Both the position numbers and the translations under genes were made by a program. Positions 55,612 to 64,000 of a DNA stretch of 64,000 bases are shown piece by piece. This DNA is from Variovorax sp. ZS18.2.2. Lineage in GTDB: Bacteria > Pseudomonadota > Gammaproteobacteria > Burkholderiales > Burkholderiaceae_C. Position 1 is the stretch's first letter. Each line of letters starts with the position of its first letter. The notes beneath the pieces were generated by a model. The model ran no database searches. It saw only the letters and a program-made list of their open reading frames with translations, and had not been told where the DNA came from. Location of the stretch: positions 124,001-188,000 of the forward strand of contig NZ_JANLNM010000007.1 of assembly GCF_024701975.1 (NCBI RefSeq), in the 5' to 3' direction.

Positions 55612-56961
55612 TCAGGGCGCGCGCGAAGGCACGCGGCTCTCGAGCGTGGGCGGTTGCCACTCGGGCTTGATGTGGCAGCCGTTCTTGCCGTCGGTGTCGT
55701 AGCGCGGCGCGAGCGATGCGCAGCGTTGCGCCAGGCTCTGCGGCGTGGGCTTTTCGCCCTTGTCGATCCAGTCCATCAGCGCGCCGAAGAGCGCGGGGTA
55801 TTCCGAATCGCTCAGGTAGCTGTGCTCGCGCTCGGCGCTGAAGCTCTGCACCAGATTGCCGCCGGTGCCGGCCGCGTCGCGGATGCGGCGGTAGGAGTTT
55901 TCGAGTTCGACGAACGCGGTCGGATCGTCGATGGCATGCAGCCCCACCGTGGGCAGCGAGGTGCGGCCGGTCGGCTGGCTGTCGGCCGCTAGCGCGCCCT
56001 TGGCCTGCGGGTCGGCCGCATAGCGCAGCACGCCGGCGTTGAGCGCTGCGTCATCGGCCGAGCCGCTGTAGACCACGCCGATGTTGCCGAAGGGGTTGCG
56101 GCCGTTCAGGCGCTTCTGCACCAGGTCCTGGAAGAGCCACGTCGCCCAGTTCAGATGGCCGACGAGCGAGCGCTCCTGGATCTTCACGACCGAGAGAATC
56201 GTTTTCAGCCGCGCGGCCTGCTCGGGCGTGCGCTGCGCGGCGGGCAGGCCGACGCCGGTGCATTCCTTGACGCGCGCGGCGAGCTCGGCACGCGTGAGCT
56301 TCGAATCGAGCGGCAGGCCCATCCACAGCGGGTACTGCGGCTCGTCGGGACGCGGGTGGTTGCGGCAGACGTACTGGTAGACCACGCGCAGGTCGAGCCG
56401 GAAGTCGTACGCGCTGTTGCCGCCGCCGAGCACGCCGCTCGTGAGCAGCAGGCCGTCGTACGGGCTCTTCGCATCACCCACCGGCGCATAGAGTTCAGCC
56501 GCCTTCGCCGCCACGCCCGCGCCGTAGCTCTGGCCATGCAGCAGCGTGCGCTTGGGCTGGCCGAAGTGGCGCACGAAGATCTGGCGCAGGCGCTCGGTGT
56601 CTTCGGCGGCCATCGTCACGCCGTAGCCGCCGCGCCGGTAGGTGGAGCCGGCCCACGCGTAGCCGGCCTTCACGGTGACGGCCCAGCGCTTCAAGTCTTC
56701 CTCGCTGCGTTCGAGCTTGGGCGGGCCGGTCTCGGGGCCGCCGTGGGCGTGCATCACGAGCACGCGGTTCCAGTCTTTCGGAATGGCGATCCAGTAGAGC
56801 GCGCCCGTGCCGTCTTCACCGGTGTAGCAGCGCGCGGCCTCGGGCACGGGGACCGGGCAGGTTGCGGGCTTCGGTGCTGTTGTCGGCGCCGCGTGCGCGG
56901 ACAGCAGCGGTGCCGTGCCGAGCAGGGCGAATGCGGCGAGTTGTGAGAGGTGCTTTTTCAA
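55612..56961 (-). CDS. Secreted alpha/beta hydrolase, probable esterase
   Basis: 449-residue exported hydrolase. Signal peptide (about 1-24, ending SAHAA); nucleophile elbow GQSYGAG (Ser about 144), an oxyanion-type HAHGGPETGP near 72-81, and a C-terminal EHSY stretch (about 395) that could carry the catalytic His. Two pairs of cysteines suggest disulfides. It resembles uncharacterised exported alpha/beta hydrolases often found beside tannase-family genes. The ATG overlaps the stop of the upstream tannase-family gene by four bases, so the two are translationally coupled. Substrate probably an ester of an aromatic or aliphatic acid. Confidence 0.82.
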   Translation of the reverse strand: MKKHLSQLAAFALLGTAPLLSAHAAPTTAPKPATCPVPVPEAARCYTGEDGTGALYWIAIPKDWNRVLVMHAHGGPETGPPKLERSEEDLKRWAVTVKAGYAWAGSTYRRGGYGVTMAAEDTERLRQIFVRHFGQPKRTLLHGQSYGAGVAAKAAELYAPVGDAKSPYDGLLLTSGVLGGGNSAYDFRLDLRVVYQYVCRNHPRPDEPQYPLWMGLPLDSKLTRAELAARVKECTGVGLPAAQRTPEQAARLKTILSVVKIQERSLVGHLNWATWLFQDLVQKRLNGRNPFGNIGVVYSGSADDAALNAGVLRYAADPQAKGALAADSQPTGRTSLPTVGLHAIDDPTAFVELENSYRRIRDAAGTGGNLVQSFSAEREHSYLSDSEYPALFGALMDWIDKGEKPTPQSLAQRCASLAPRYDTDGKNGCHIKPEWQPPTLESRVPSRAP

Positions 56962-59732
56962 TGACGTACTCCGAATTGCAAACCCGCGCTCGTACCCGCG
57001 CCGGACACATAGCCGATGACGCCGCTGTTGAAGATGAAGTGGTCCGGCGCACCGGCGCTGGACTCGATGACGGCGCGCGCCGGCTTGTTGTAGGTCAGTG
57101 TCGCCGCGGCGCCCGCCAGGTTGAAGTTCGTGCCGGTCGCCGTGGCTGCACTGCTCTGGCCCGAGACGCTCAACATCGCGTAGCTGCCGTCCGCCGCGCC
57201 CACGGGCAGTTCCGCGCCCACATCCGGCTGCAACGCGTAGAAGCGCATGCCGAAATCGGTAGGCGATGCGCGTACCAGGTGCAGTGGTACCGCGGCGCCG
57301 CCCACCATGCCGATCACCATCGAGCCGCTGAGAGTGCCGCCACTGGTCGGAGCGCCACTGACGGGAGCGGTGAACGTGAACACGTTGAAGGCCTTGTGCG
57401 TTCCATCGTAGGTGATGTAGCCCTTCTGGGTGTTCGTGCAGGAGGCGTTGTAGTTCATGAAGCTGCCGGTGCTGTCCGCCGCGCTGCGGCAGTACTGGAA
57501 GGTCCCTGCATCGCGCAGGCGCACAGCCCCCGCATAGACCTTCGCCCCCCCCGCGTCCTGCTGCACGCCCACCGTGTTGAAGATGTCGGAGACTGGCTTG
57601 AATTCAGTGGGGTCGAGCGTGTTCTCGAAGGTGTTCTGGAACGCGAGCAGCGGCGCGAAACTGGTGCCGACTGGTGCTTTCACGCCCCCTTGCAACACAC
57701 CGCCCGACGCGAACGTGAACACGGCACCCGCCTCGTCGCTGGTGTAGCTGCACAGCTTTTGCGAAACCAGCGTGCCGCTGCTGGTTGTGGCCGCCGTACG
57801 CTGCACGCTGGCATCGATGGTCACGGTGTAGGCCATCGTGGCCGGGTCGATCCGCACGCTGAGTTCCTCGCCGAAGCTGTTGCCACCCTTGTAGGTGGTG
57901 ACGGTGGCCGGCAGGTTCGGACAAGCCAGCGGATTGGCGGTTTCCGTCACGCAGCTGTAGTTGACCGCCGCATCGAGGCTGCCGCTACCGTTGTATTTCG
58001 GCCAGCTCGGGTACTGGCACAGGGGACGCGTACGGCCGTAGGTGGCGGGTACTGCATCGACCGCCACGCCGGTGGCCGGGGCGAGGCCACTCTCGGCCCA
58101 GCCCTCGAGCGCCGCGAGCGAATCCCAGTTCGGAATGAACACGCCCGTGCCGTGGCCCATGCCGGGCACGGTGTAGAAGCGCACGTTCTGGTCGACCATG
58201 GCCTGGCCCATGGTGGCGATCATCTGCTTGTAGTAGTCGATGGTCGAGTTGTTGCTGATCACCTCGTCGGCCAGGCCGTGCAGCAGGATCAGCTTGCCGC
58301 CATGCCCGAAGAACGGGGAGAGGTCGGGGTTGGTCGCGTCAGTGAGGTTCGAGACCTCGGTCACGCGCTCCCTGTACGTGCCCGGGTCCAGTGGATCGAA
58401 GTCCAGCGTCTGGAAGAGAGGAATGCGTGTGACGAAGAACTTGACCCACTGGTCGCCCGTCACGTACATGTTGGCGTCATCCGTGCCGGCCGGGTTGTCC
58501 GGCTGGTTGTCCGTGCCCAAGTCGCGCGTGGTGTAGGGGCCCGCGACCAGCGTGCCCTCCAGCAGGTTGTAGCCGCCCGCGCGCTTGACGCCGTTGGCCA
58601 GGGCGTAGGTGCTGAACTCAAGCGGCGACTCGATGGCCTTCACCGTGTCGATCTGTGCCGTCGACAGGCAGGTGTCACCGGTATCGGTGCCACCCGGGCA
58701 GAGCAGGTCCGAGAGGATCTGCGCATTGAGCAGGCGGCAGCTCTCGACATTGCTCACGATGTTGTCGACCGCGCCGTCGAGCTTGTCGCACTTCTGCTTC
58801 ACCATGTCCTGCACCAGCAGCGTCTTCTTCTTGTTCAGCCAACCCGCGCCGCCATTGCGGTAGAGCGCCCGGCCCACGGCCACGTTCGAGAGTCGCGTGC
58901 CCGTGTAGTTGAGCGCAGGCTCGTTCGCGATCACGCCGTCGTAGTCCAGCGGCCAGCGCTGGATGTAGCCCAGCGCATCGCGCCCGCCGGTCGATGTGCC
59001 AAGGAAGTAGGCCTTCTTAGGCTTGACGCCGTAGCGCGCGAGAACCAATGCCTGCGCCACGTCGCGCGTTTTCTTGAGCGACAGGCCGCCGTAGTTGGCG
59101 AGTTGCTCGTCGTTGGCCGCAAACCGGCCATCGGTGATGCTGCTCGATTGGTGACCCGAGTCGTCGCCGTAGGTGGCGTAGCCGAGCGCGAGCGGCGCGG
59201 ACTTGTCTCGAGGGCCGAAGCGGATCTGCTCGGTGCCGTCGATCAGCACGCCGTCGAAGCCACCGCCGCCGAAGTGGATGGTCTTCTGGTTCCACTTCTC
59301 GGGCAGGTTGACCGCGAAATTGATGGACTGCGAGGCGGGATCGACCGGCTGGATCGTCCCGCGCACCTTGCAGTAGTCGCCATTGGGGTTGCCGGCGTCG
59401 GTCGCGGCCACGGGCGTGGCGCTGGTGACGGTCGCGCCGCCAGTTGGCAGGCTGATCAGCGAGGCGGGCAGGCTCTTGCCCGCGAGGTCCGCGCAGGCCA
59501 CCACCGGCACCACGGTCGGGGGCGGCGGGTTGTCGGGTGGGCCACCGTTGGCCGGTGGGTTGTTCGGCACGATCGGGAAGAAGCCGGCACCGCCGCCTCC
59601 TCCCCCACCGCCGCCGCAAGCGGCCAGGACCAGTGAAACCAGCGAAATGCCGATCGCGGGGCCGAACGAACGGCGGGCGCGACGGGCGACGTCGATGATC
59701 GAAAGAATCGAGTGGGGGCGCGGTGTGCGCAT
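56958..59732 (-). CDS. Tannase/feruloyl esterase-family lipoprotein with extra C-terminal domain
   Basis: 924-residue lipoprotein: signal with lipobox LAAC (Cys39), Gly run and Pro-rich linker, then a tannase-family alpha/beta-hydrolase (about 78-560) and an additional roughly 360-residue C-terminal region of unknown fold. Nucleophile motif is GTSTGGRDALGY (Ser about 246), Asp in LHGLADEVIS (about 487), His in VPGMGHGTGVF (about 526). In the family the Ser and His are each flanked by a cysteine (CS ... HC); here they are TS and HG, so that disulfide is missing. Hydrolyses esters, perhaps feruloyl, galloyl or similar. Leads the operon and is divergent from a LysR regulator. Confidence 0.85.
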   Translation of the reverse strand: MRTPRPHSILSIIDVARRARRSFGPAIGISLVSLVLAACGGGGGGGGGAGFFPIVPNNPPANGGPPDNPPPPTVVPVVACADLAGKSLPASLISLPTGGATVTSATPVAATDAGNPNGDYCKVRGTIQPVDPASQSINFAVNLPEKWNQKTIHFGGGGFDGVLIDGTEQIRFGPRDKSAPLALGYATYGDDSGHQSSSITDGRFAANDEQLANYGGLSLKKTRDVAQALVLARYGVKPKKAYFLGTSTGGRDALGYIQRWPLDYDGVIANEPALNYTGTRLSNVAVGRALYRNGGAGWLNKKKTLLVQDMVKQKCDKLDGAVDNIVSNVESCRLLNAQILSDLLCPGGTDTGDTCLSTAQIDTVKAIESPLEFSTYALANGVKRAGGYNLLEGTLVAGPYTTRDLGTDNQPDNPAGTDDANMYVTGDQWVKFFVTRIPLFQTLDFDPLDPGTYRERVTEVSNLTDATNPDLSPFFGHGGKLILLHGLADEVISNNSTIDYYKQMIATMGQAMVDQNVRFYTVPGMGHGTGVFIPNWDSLAALEGWAESGLAPATGVAVDAVPATYGRTRPLCQYPSWPKYNGSGSLDAAVNYSCVTETANPLACPNLPATVTTYKGGNSFGEELSVRIDPATMAYTVTIDASVQRTAATTSSGTLVSQKLCSYTSDEAGAVFTFASGGVLQGGVKAPVGTSFAPLLAFQNTFENTLDPTEFKPVSDIFNTVGVQQDAGGAKVYAGAVRLRDAGTFQYCRSAADSTGSFMNYNASCTNTQKGYITYDGTHKAFNVFTFTAPVSGAPTSGGTLSGSMVIGMVGGAAVPLHLVRASPTDFGMRFYALQPDVGAELPVGAADGSYAMLSVSGQSSAATATGTNFNLAGAAATLTYNKPARAVIESSAGAPDHFIFNSGVIGYVSGAGTSAGLQFGVRH

Positions 59733-59866
59733 GGTCTTGTCTCCGGCATGCGGCCTCGGTGGGCCGCTCTTTGTTTTGAATGGGCGGCCGGACGATAGAT
59801 TCGGGGTGACTTAGGGTCAAATAAAATAAAGAGGTCGTTTCAATACTAAAAAAATATGGAGACACC
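59733..59866. promoter_or_regulatory. Divergent promoter region of tannase-family operon and LysR gene
   Basis: 134 bases, clearly richer in A+T on the right (from about 59812: GGTCAAATAAAATAAAGAGGTC, here abbreviated to its first and last bases) than the genes around it. It must hold both promoters and the LysR binding site; no single T-N11-A site can be chosen with confidence. Confidence 0.4.
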
Positions 59867-60787
59867 ATGGAGATGAGACCGCTCCGGTATTTCGTGGCCG
59901 TCGCCGAGACCGGCCACATGACGCGCGCCGCCGAGCAGTTGGGCATCCAGCAGCCGCCGCTGAGCCAGACCATCAAGGCGCTGGAACGCGAGCTGGGCGT
60001 GCTGCTGTTCCGCCGCCATCCGCGCGGCGTGGCACTCACCGATGCGGGGCGCCTCTTCCAAGTGGAGGCGCTGCGCATGCTGCAGGACATGGAGGCCATG
60101 AAGCAGCGCATGGCGCGCGTGGCCAATGGCGAAGTCGGCACGCTCGCGGTGGGCTTCACCAGCTCGGCCGCGGCGCACCGCTTCGTGCCCGAGGCGCTGC
60201 GCGCCTTTCGCCGCGAGCATCCGGGCGTGGAGCTGCAACTGCGCGAGAACAACGCGGCTGAATTGACCGAAGCGCTGGCGGCGGGCCGTCTGCACTGCGG
60301 CTTGCTGCGCGTGCCGGTGGCGCGGCCCGAGGGCCTGATCTTCGAGACGCTGCTGCGCGAGCCGGTGCTGGTCGCGATGCCCAGCGACCATCGCTTTGCC
60401 CTCGCGCGCAGCAAGGCTTCGCGCCCGCTGCCGCTCGCGCGGCTGTGCGAGGAAGGCATCATCCTCGTGCGCCGTCCGGGCGCGCCGGGCCTCTATGCCG
60501 AGCTGCTGGCGCTGTGCCACGCCAAGGGCCTGCGCCCGCGCGTGGTGGCCGAGGTGGACCGCATGATGACCAACCTGAATCTCGTGGCCGCGGGTGTCGG
60601 CCTGTCGGTGGTGCCGGCCTCGATGACCGGCGTGCACGCGCATGCCATCGCCTACGCGCGGCTTGCAGACGGCGGCCAGCTCGACGCGCCGCTCACGCTG
60701 GTGTCGCGCGTGGAAGAAGACAACCTGCCCGCGCAGCACTTCGCCGCGCTGCTGCGCAGGCACGCGAGCGAGAACCCCGGGTCATGA
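59867..60787 (+). CDS. LysR-family transcriptional regulator (BenM/CatM-like)
   Basis: 306-residue LysR-type activator. Starts MEMRPLRYFVAVAETGHMTRAAEQLGIQQPPLSQTIKALERELGVLLF (helix-turn-helix, residues 1-60, in pieces), the form typical of regulators of aromatic and acid catabolism, and the substrate-binding domain (about 92-295) has LAVGFTSSAAAHRFVPEALRAFR. Divergent from the tannase-family operon, its likely target, and overlapping by ATGA with the Bug gene downstream. Effector probably an aromatic or aliphatic acid released by the esterases. Confidence 0.92.
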   Translation: MEMRPLRYFVAVAETGHMTRAAEQLGIQQPPLSQTIKALERELGVLLFRRHPRGVALTDAGRLFQVEALRMLQDMEAMKQRMARVANGEVGTLAVGFTSSAAAHRFVPEALRAFRREHPGVELQLRENNAAELTEALAAGRLHCGLLRVPVARPEGLIFETLLREPVLVAMPSDHRFALARSKASRPLPLARLCEEGIILVRRPGAPGLYAELLALCHAKGLRPRVVAEVDRMMTNLNLVAAGVGLSVVPASMTGVHAHAIAYARLADGGQLDAPLTLVSRVEEDNLPAQHFAALLRRHASENPGS

Positions 60788-61791
60788 GCGAGGTCTCGCT
60801 GCACCGTCGCCATTTCGTGCGCAGTACGGGCATCGCGCTGGCCGCTGCCTGCGGCATGCCACACCTGCTGCACGCCGCGCCATCCTCATCGCCCTGGCCG
60901 AACCGCCCTGTGCGCCTGATCGTGGTCTATCCGCCGGGCGGCGTGAGCGACGGCATGGCCCGCGTGCTGGCCGACCCGCTCTCGCAGGCGCTGGGCGTGC
61001 CGGTGCTCATCGAGAACCGCGCCGGCGCGGGCGGCAGCATCGGCATGGATGCGCTCTCGCGCGCCGCGCCCGACGGCAGCAGCCTCGCCTTCTCCGCCAT
61101 CAGCCCGCTCACGTTGCACCCGCTGATCGCGCGCGTGCCCTACGACCCGCTGCGCGCTTTTGCGCCGGTGGCGAGCGTGATGCGCACGCCGGTGCTGGTG
61201 GTCGGCACGCCGGCTTTCACGGGGCACGGCTTCGGCGACCTGATCGCGCGCGCCCGCAGCCAGCCCGGCGCGGTGCGCTGGGCCACCTCGGGCGTCGCCA
61301 CCATCGGGCACCTGGTGCTCGCGCAGGTGCGCATGCAGAGCCGCACCGACATCACGCACATCCCGTATGCGGGCGGCGGCCCGCAGCTCAACGATGCGCT
61401 CAGCGGACAGTTCGAGGTGCTCTCGACCAACGTCGCGGCGCAGCAGCTGCAGTACATCGAGGGGGGGCGGTTCCAGGCGCTGGCGGTGGGGGCGCCTGCG
61501 CGCATCGAGGCGCTGCCCGAGGTGCCGACGCTCGCGGAGTTGGGGTACGAGCGGGCGAATCGCGATTCGCTCTTCGGGATCTTCGCGCCGGTGCGCACGC
61601 CGGCAGTGGTGGTGCAGCGGCTCAATGCGGAGATCAACCGCGTGCTGCGCAGCGACACGGTGCGCGCACGGCTACGCGCTGCGTACAACCTCCCGGCTGG
61701 CGGGAGCATCGAAGACTTCGCGCATGAGATTGCCGTGGACCGGCGGCGCAATCGGGCGCTGGTGGCGGGGGATCGCTCCCAGTTCGACTAG
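60784..61791 (+). CDS. Bug-family substrate-binding protein (Tat-like signal)
   Basis: 335-residue Bug/TctC-type periplasmic binding protein. N-terminus HRRHFVRSTGIALAAACGMP looks like a twin-arginine signal; the mature part has WPNRPVRLIVVYPPGGVSDGMARVLADPL, ENRAGAGGSIGMDAL and PEVPTLAELGYE, as expected. Its ATG overlaps the LysR stop (ATGA), so they are co-translated. A second orphan Bug protein in the same locus as the one at 54605-55579. Its stop overlaps the convergent glycolipid-binding gene by four bases. Confidence 0.92.
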   Translation: MSEVSLHRRHFVRSTGIALAAACGMPHLLHAAPSSSPWPNRPVRLIVVYPPGGVSDGMARVLADPLSQALGVPVLIENRAGAGGSIGMDALSRAAPDGSSLAFSAISPLTLHPLIARVPYDPLRAFAPVASVMRTPVLVVGTPAFTGHGFGDLIARARSQPGAVRWATSGVATIGHLVLAQVRMQSRTDITHIPYAGGGPQLNDALSGQFEVLSTNVAAQQLQYIEGGRFQALAVGAPARIEALPEVPTLAELGYERANRDSLFGIFAPVRTPAVVVQRLNAEINRVLRSDTVRARLRAAYNLPAGGSIEDFAHEIAVDRRRNRALVAGDRSQFD

Positions 61792-62351
61792 GTTTCGGCG
61801 ACCCAGAGCCGCGGATAGTCGCTCACGAAACCGTCCTGCGTGACCTTCAACACCGCCTCGTAGTCGAAGCGCTTCGCCACATACGCGTACTCGCTCTCGC
61901 TGCGCCGCTCGTAGCGCTGCATCAACTCGCTCAGCACCCCGCCGCCATCGAGATCCACCCACGCGGCCGGCGCATCCGCCGCTTCTCCCAGCGAGAGATT
62001 GAGCCTTCGCAACTGCAGCAGGTTGGTGGCGGGCGTGAACCCCAGGTCGAGGTCCACGCAGTGCGACAGGTCGGGCACGGCCTCGTCGTTGAGCTTCCAG
62101 TGGCCATGCGCATCGCGCGCGATCGACAGCTCGATGGCCGAGTCGCCGAGCCAGCCGCGCACCATGCCCCACTGCGTGTGCCAGTGCAGATCGCAGCGCA
62201 CGCGGTAGTGCAGCTGGGCAATGCGGCCGCTCTCGTGGCGGAACACTGCGGCGCCATCGAGCTGCCAGGCCGAGGCATTGCGCTCGAGCCGGCAGGCGTC
62301 GTGGCCCGGGGCATCGAGCCTGCGCCAGAGGATGGAGGCGACGGTTTGCAT
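61788..62351 (-). CDS. Putative glycolipid-binding domain protein (PF06475 type)
   Basis: 187-residue protein matching the putative glycolipid-binding family: SILWRRLDAPGHDACRLE at the start, HYRVRCDLHWHTQW and the conserved DLDLGFTPATNLLQLRRL segment (about 105-122), ending VKVTQDGFVSDYPRLW-like. Predicted cytoplasmic beta-barrel; the family is named from structural similarity, and its real role is unknown. ATG 62351; the upstream open frame overlaps the divergent hydrolase gene. Confidence 0.85.
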   Translation of the reverse strand: MQTVASILWRRLDAPGHDACRLERNASAWQLDGAAVFRHESGRIAQLHYRVRCDLHWHTQWGMVRGWLGDSAIELSIARDAHGHWKLNDEAVPDLSHCVDLDLGFTPATNLLQLRRLNLSLGEAADAPAAWVDLDGGGVLSELMQRYERRSESEYAYVAKRFDYEAVLKVTQDGFVSDYPRLWVAET

Positions 62352-62412
62352 GGCGCGGATGATGGCACCGGCATGCTGCACTGCGCAAGCGCCATCGCGC
62401 AAAATGCCCCGC

Positions 62413-63030
62413 ATGATGAAGGCCCTTTTCACCGCGCTGCTCGCCCCTCTCCTCTCTCTGCTGGCAGGCAGTGCCGCGCACGCGGTGGCGTTGAAGGACG
62501 GCGACATCATCTTCCACACCTCCCGCTCGGCCCAGAGCGTGGCCGTGCAGCGCGCCACGGGCTCGCGCTACAGCCACATGGGCATCGTGCTGCTGCGGGA
62601 CGGCAAGCCCTACGTGTTCGAGGCGGTCGCTACCGTGCGCTACACGCCGCTCGCGCAATGGACGGCGCGCGGCAACGGCGGCCACTACGTGGTCAAGCGC
62701 CTGCGCGATGCGGACAAGCTGCTGACACCCGGCGCCGTGGCCCGCCTGCATGCCCGCACCGCCGATTTCGCGGGCCGCCCCTACGACCTGACCTTCGAAT
62801 GGTCGGACGGCCGCATCTACTGCTCCGAGCTCGTGTGGAAGCTCTACCAGCGCGCGCTGGGCGTGCGCATCGGCGAGCTGCAGAAGATCCGCGAGTTCAA
62901 CCTCGGCGACCCTGCCGTGCGCGCCAAGATGCGCGAGCGCTACGGCGACAAGGTGCCGATGGACGAGCCGGTGATCTCGCCCGTGGCGATGTTCGATTCG
63001 CCATTGCTCGTGACCGTCGAAACACGCTGA
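62413..63030 (+). CDS. YiiX/YebB-like cysteine hydrolase (NlpC/P60 superfamily), secreted
   Basis: About 205 residues with a signal peptide (to about residue 23, ending AHA). It belongs to the permuted NlpC/P60 papain-like group of YiiX: LKDGDIIFHTSRSAQSVAVQRAT, catalytic His in SRYSHMGIVLL (about 54) and catalytic Cys in GRIYCSELVWKLY (about 138). Likely a periplasmic peptidase, amidase or lipid-acting hydrolase. Start may also be the ATG at 62404 (three residues longer). Confidence 0.87.
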   Translation: MMKALFTALLAPLLSLLAGSAAHAVALKDGDIIFHTSRSAQSVAVQRATGSRYSHMGIVLLRDGKPYVFEAVATVRYTPLAQWTARGNGGHYVVKRLRDADKLLTPGAVARLHARTADFAGRPYDLTFEWSDGRIYCSELVWKLYQRALGVRIGELQKIREFNLGDPAVRAKMRERYGDKVPMDEPVISPVAMFDSPLLVTVETR

Positions 63031-63082
63031 ACCGGTGCCCCTCGGCGGGCGGAACCCGTCCGGCCGCGAGACAATCGTTTCC

Positions 63083-64000
63083 GTGAGTTCCCCGCCCTCC
63101 TCGACAGGCCCCATACGCCGCATCGCCCACCTCGACATGGACGCCTTCTACGCGTCGGTCGAGCTGTTGCGCTATCCGCAGCTCAAGGGCCTTCCCGTGG
63201 TGATCGGCGGCGGGCGCCGCAGCGTCGACGAGGCCATCCGCAACCTGCCCGAGGGCGGCGCGCTGGCCGACATTCCCATCGAGGCCTTTCCGCGCCTGAA
63301 GGACTACGCGGGCCGCGGCGTGATCACCACCGCCACCTACCCCGCGCGCCAGTTCGGCATCGGCTCGGCGATGGGGCTCATGAAGGCCGCCAAGCTGTGC
63401 CCGCAGGCGCTGATCCTGCCGGTCGATTTCGACGAGTACCGGCGCTTCTCGCGCGCCTTCAAGCAGGTGATCCTGGAGATCGCGCCGCTCATGGAAGACC
63501 GCGGCGTGGACGAGGTGTACATCGACTTCACCGACGTGCCCGGCGGCCAGCGCGACGGCGGGCGCTCGCTGGCGCGGCTGATCCAGAAATCGATCCTCGA
63601 CGCCACCGGCCTGACCTGCTCCATCGGCGTGGCGCCCAACAAGCTCATCGCCAAGATGGCGAGCGAGTTCAACAAGCCCAACGGCATCTCGGTGGTCCAC
63701 GAAGGCGACCTGGAGAGCCACATCTGGCCCCTGCCCTGCCGCAAGGTGAACGGCATCGGCCCCAAGGCTGACGAGAAGTTGAAGCGCTTCGGCATCGAGA
63801 CCGTCGGCCAGCTCGCAGCGCGCGATCGCGACTGGCTGATCCAGAACTTCGGCAAGGCCACCGGCGCATGGATGCATGAGGTGTCCTGGGGCCGCGACGA
63901 CCGGCCGGTGGTGACCGAGAGCGAGCCGGTCTCGATGAGCCGCGAGACCACCTTCGACCGCGACCTGCACGCGGTGCGCGACCGCGCCGAGCTGGGCGCG
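63083..64000 (+). CDS. dinB: DNA polymerase IV, 3' truncated by window edge
   Basis: First 306 residues of a Y-family translesion polymerase. Motifs: RRIAHLDMDAFYASVELLRYP (catalytic Asp pair, about 12-32), DRGVDEVYIDFTDVPGG (second metal site), SIGVAPNKLIAKMASEFNKPNGI and the helix-hairpin-helix GIGPKADEKLKRFGI; little-finger domain begins before the window ends. The frame opens with GTG at 63083, matching relatives that begin about 12 residues before the first conserved strand. An insertion after VVIGGG (RRSVDEAIRNLPEGG, about 38-55) is a feature of Comamonadaceae DinB. Replicates past lesions with low fidelity. Confidence 0.94.
   Translation, partial: MSSPPSSTGPIRRIAHLDMDAFYASVELLRYPQLKGLPVVIGGGRRSVDEAIRNLPEGGALADIPIEAFPRLKDYAGRGVITTATYPARQFGIGSAMGLMKAAKLCPQALILPVDFDEYRRFSRAFKQVILEIAPLMEDRGVDEVYIDFTDVPGGQRDGGRSLARLIQKSILDATGLTCSIGVAPNKLIAKMASEFNKPNGISVVHEGDLESHIWPLPCRKVNGIGPKADEKLKRFGIETVGQLAARDRDWLIQNFGKATGAWMHEVSWGRDDRPVVTESEPVSMSRETTFDRDLHAVRDRAELGA

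Noticed and set aside
56862..59636. 924-codon plus-strand open frame opposite the tannase-family gene
   Set aside because: Arg/Val/His-rich composition with no domain, and exactly antisense to a well-supported lipoprotein gene. A shadow of third-position GC.
1..64000. CRISPR array, phage, integrase, transposase or conjugation genes
   Set aside because: Searched by eye for regularly spaced direct repeats and hallmark proteins; none seen. The only dispersed repeats are the REP-like units.
1..64000. tRNA or rRNA genes
   Set aside because: No stretch with a plausible cloverleaf and GTTC-A-A type T loop, nor rRNA core sequence, was recognised; short tRNA-like spacing in spacers was not convincing.

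Overview
The window is GC-rich, gene-dense DNA that reads like a chromosome of a Burkholderiales bacterium, most probably Comamonadaceae and close to Variovorax. The basis is the mix of families: orphan Bug-type binding proteins, a monomeric isocitrate dehydrogenase, porin_4-type porins, many GNAT, SDR, LysR and GntR proteins, and a DinB of the usual Comamonadaceae form. This is inferred from gene content; no rRNA or tRNA gene was seen. No phage, integrase, transposase or CRISPR array was seen, so this looks like ordinary chromosome with metabolic islands. 62 protein genes are annotated; the first (amidase) and last (dinB) run off the window.

Layout. 1-9 kb: amidase end, two overlapping GNATs, DUF2277, a GFA-type zinc protein, a LysE-type exporter, a tiny lipoprotein, pbpC overlapping a TPM-domain gene, and an unknown membrane protein. 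8.9-11 kb: FadR-type regulator and CynX-like MFS exporter. 11-19.3 kb (minus strand): six-gene unit (peptide-type ABC importer, M81 MlrC-like hydrolase, M20 amidohydrolase) preceded by a tandem glycine riboswitch. 19.3-27.3 kb: orphan ABC ATPase, monomeric icd, and small genes including a cysteine-free glutaredoxin-fold protein and an SDR that has lost its catalytic Ser and Lys. 27.3-33 kb (minus strand): cyanase with a NrtABD/CmpABD-type ABC importer, behind a PAS histidine kinase and LuxR-type response regulator. 33-38.9 kb: DUF1348/TetR divergent pair around a palindromic operator, LysR, FMN-dependent lactate dehydrogenase, MHS transporter and a lipoprotein.

38.9-54.5 kb: a complete-looking locus for using fucosylated glycans. 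A divergent FadR-type regulator faces an 11-gene minus-strand unit: porin, GH95 alpha-L-fucosidase lipoprotein, GH141-like beta-helix lipoprotein with a PDZ-like module, 2-keto-3-deoxy-L-fuconate dehydrogenase, fuconolactonase, sugar ABC importer (ATPase, permease, binding protein), L-fuconate dehydratase, L-fucose dehydrogenase and a mutarotase. Four copies of a TTGGnnTnACCA-like site in the divergent region are the likely operators. Fucose would be released at the cell surface, imported, and oxidised by the non-phosphorylative route; the last hydrolase of that route is not in the window.

54.6-61.8 kb: an ester-hydrolysis locus with a tannase/feruloyl-esterase-family lipoprotein lacking the usual disulfide cysteines, a secreted alpha/beta hydrolase and a Bug binding protein, divergent from a LysR regulator and a second Bug protein. 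61.8-64 kb: a glycolipid-binding-domain protein, a YiiX-type cysteine hydrolase and the start of dinB.

The points most worth a second look are the glycine riboswitch in front of a peptide uptake and hydrolysis operon, the domain architecture of the fucose locus lipoproteins, the active-site-altered tannase, SDR and glutaredoxin proteins, and several well-formed operator palindromes.
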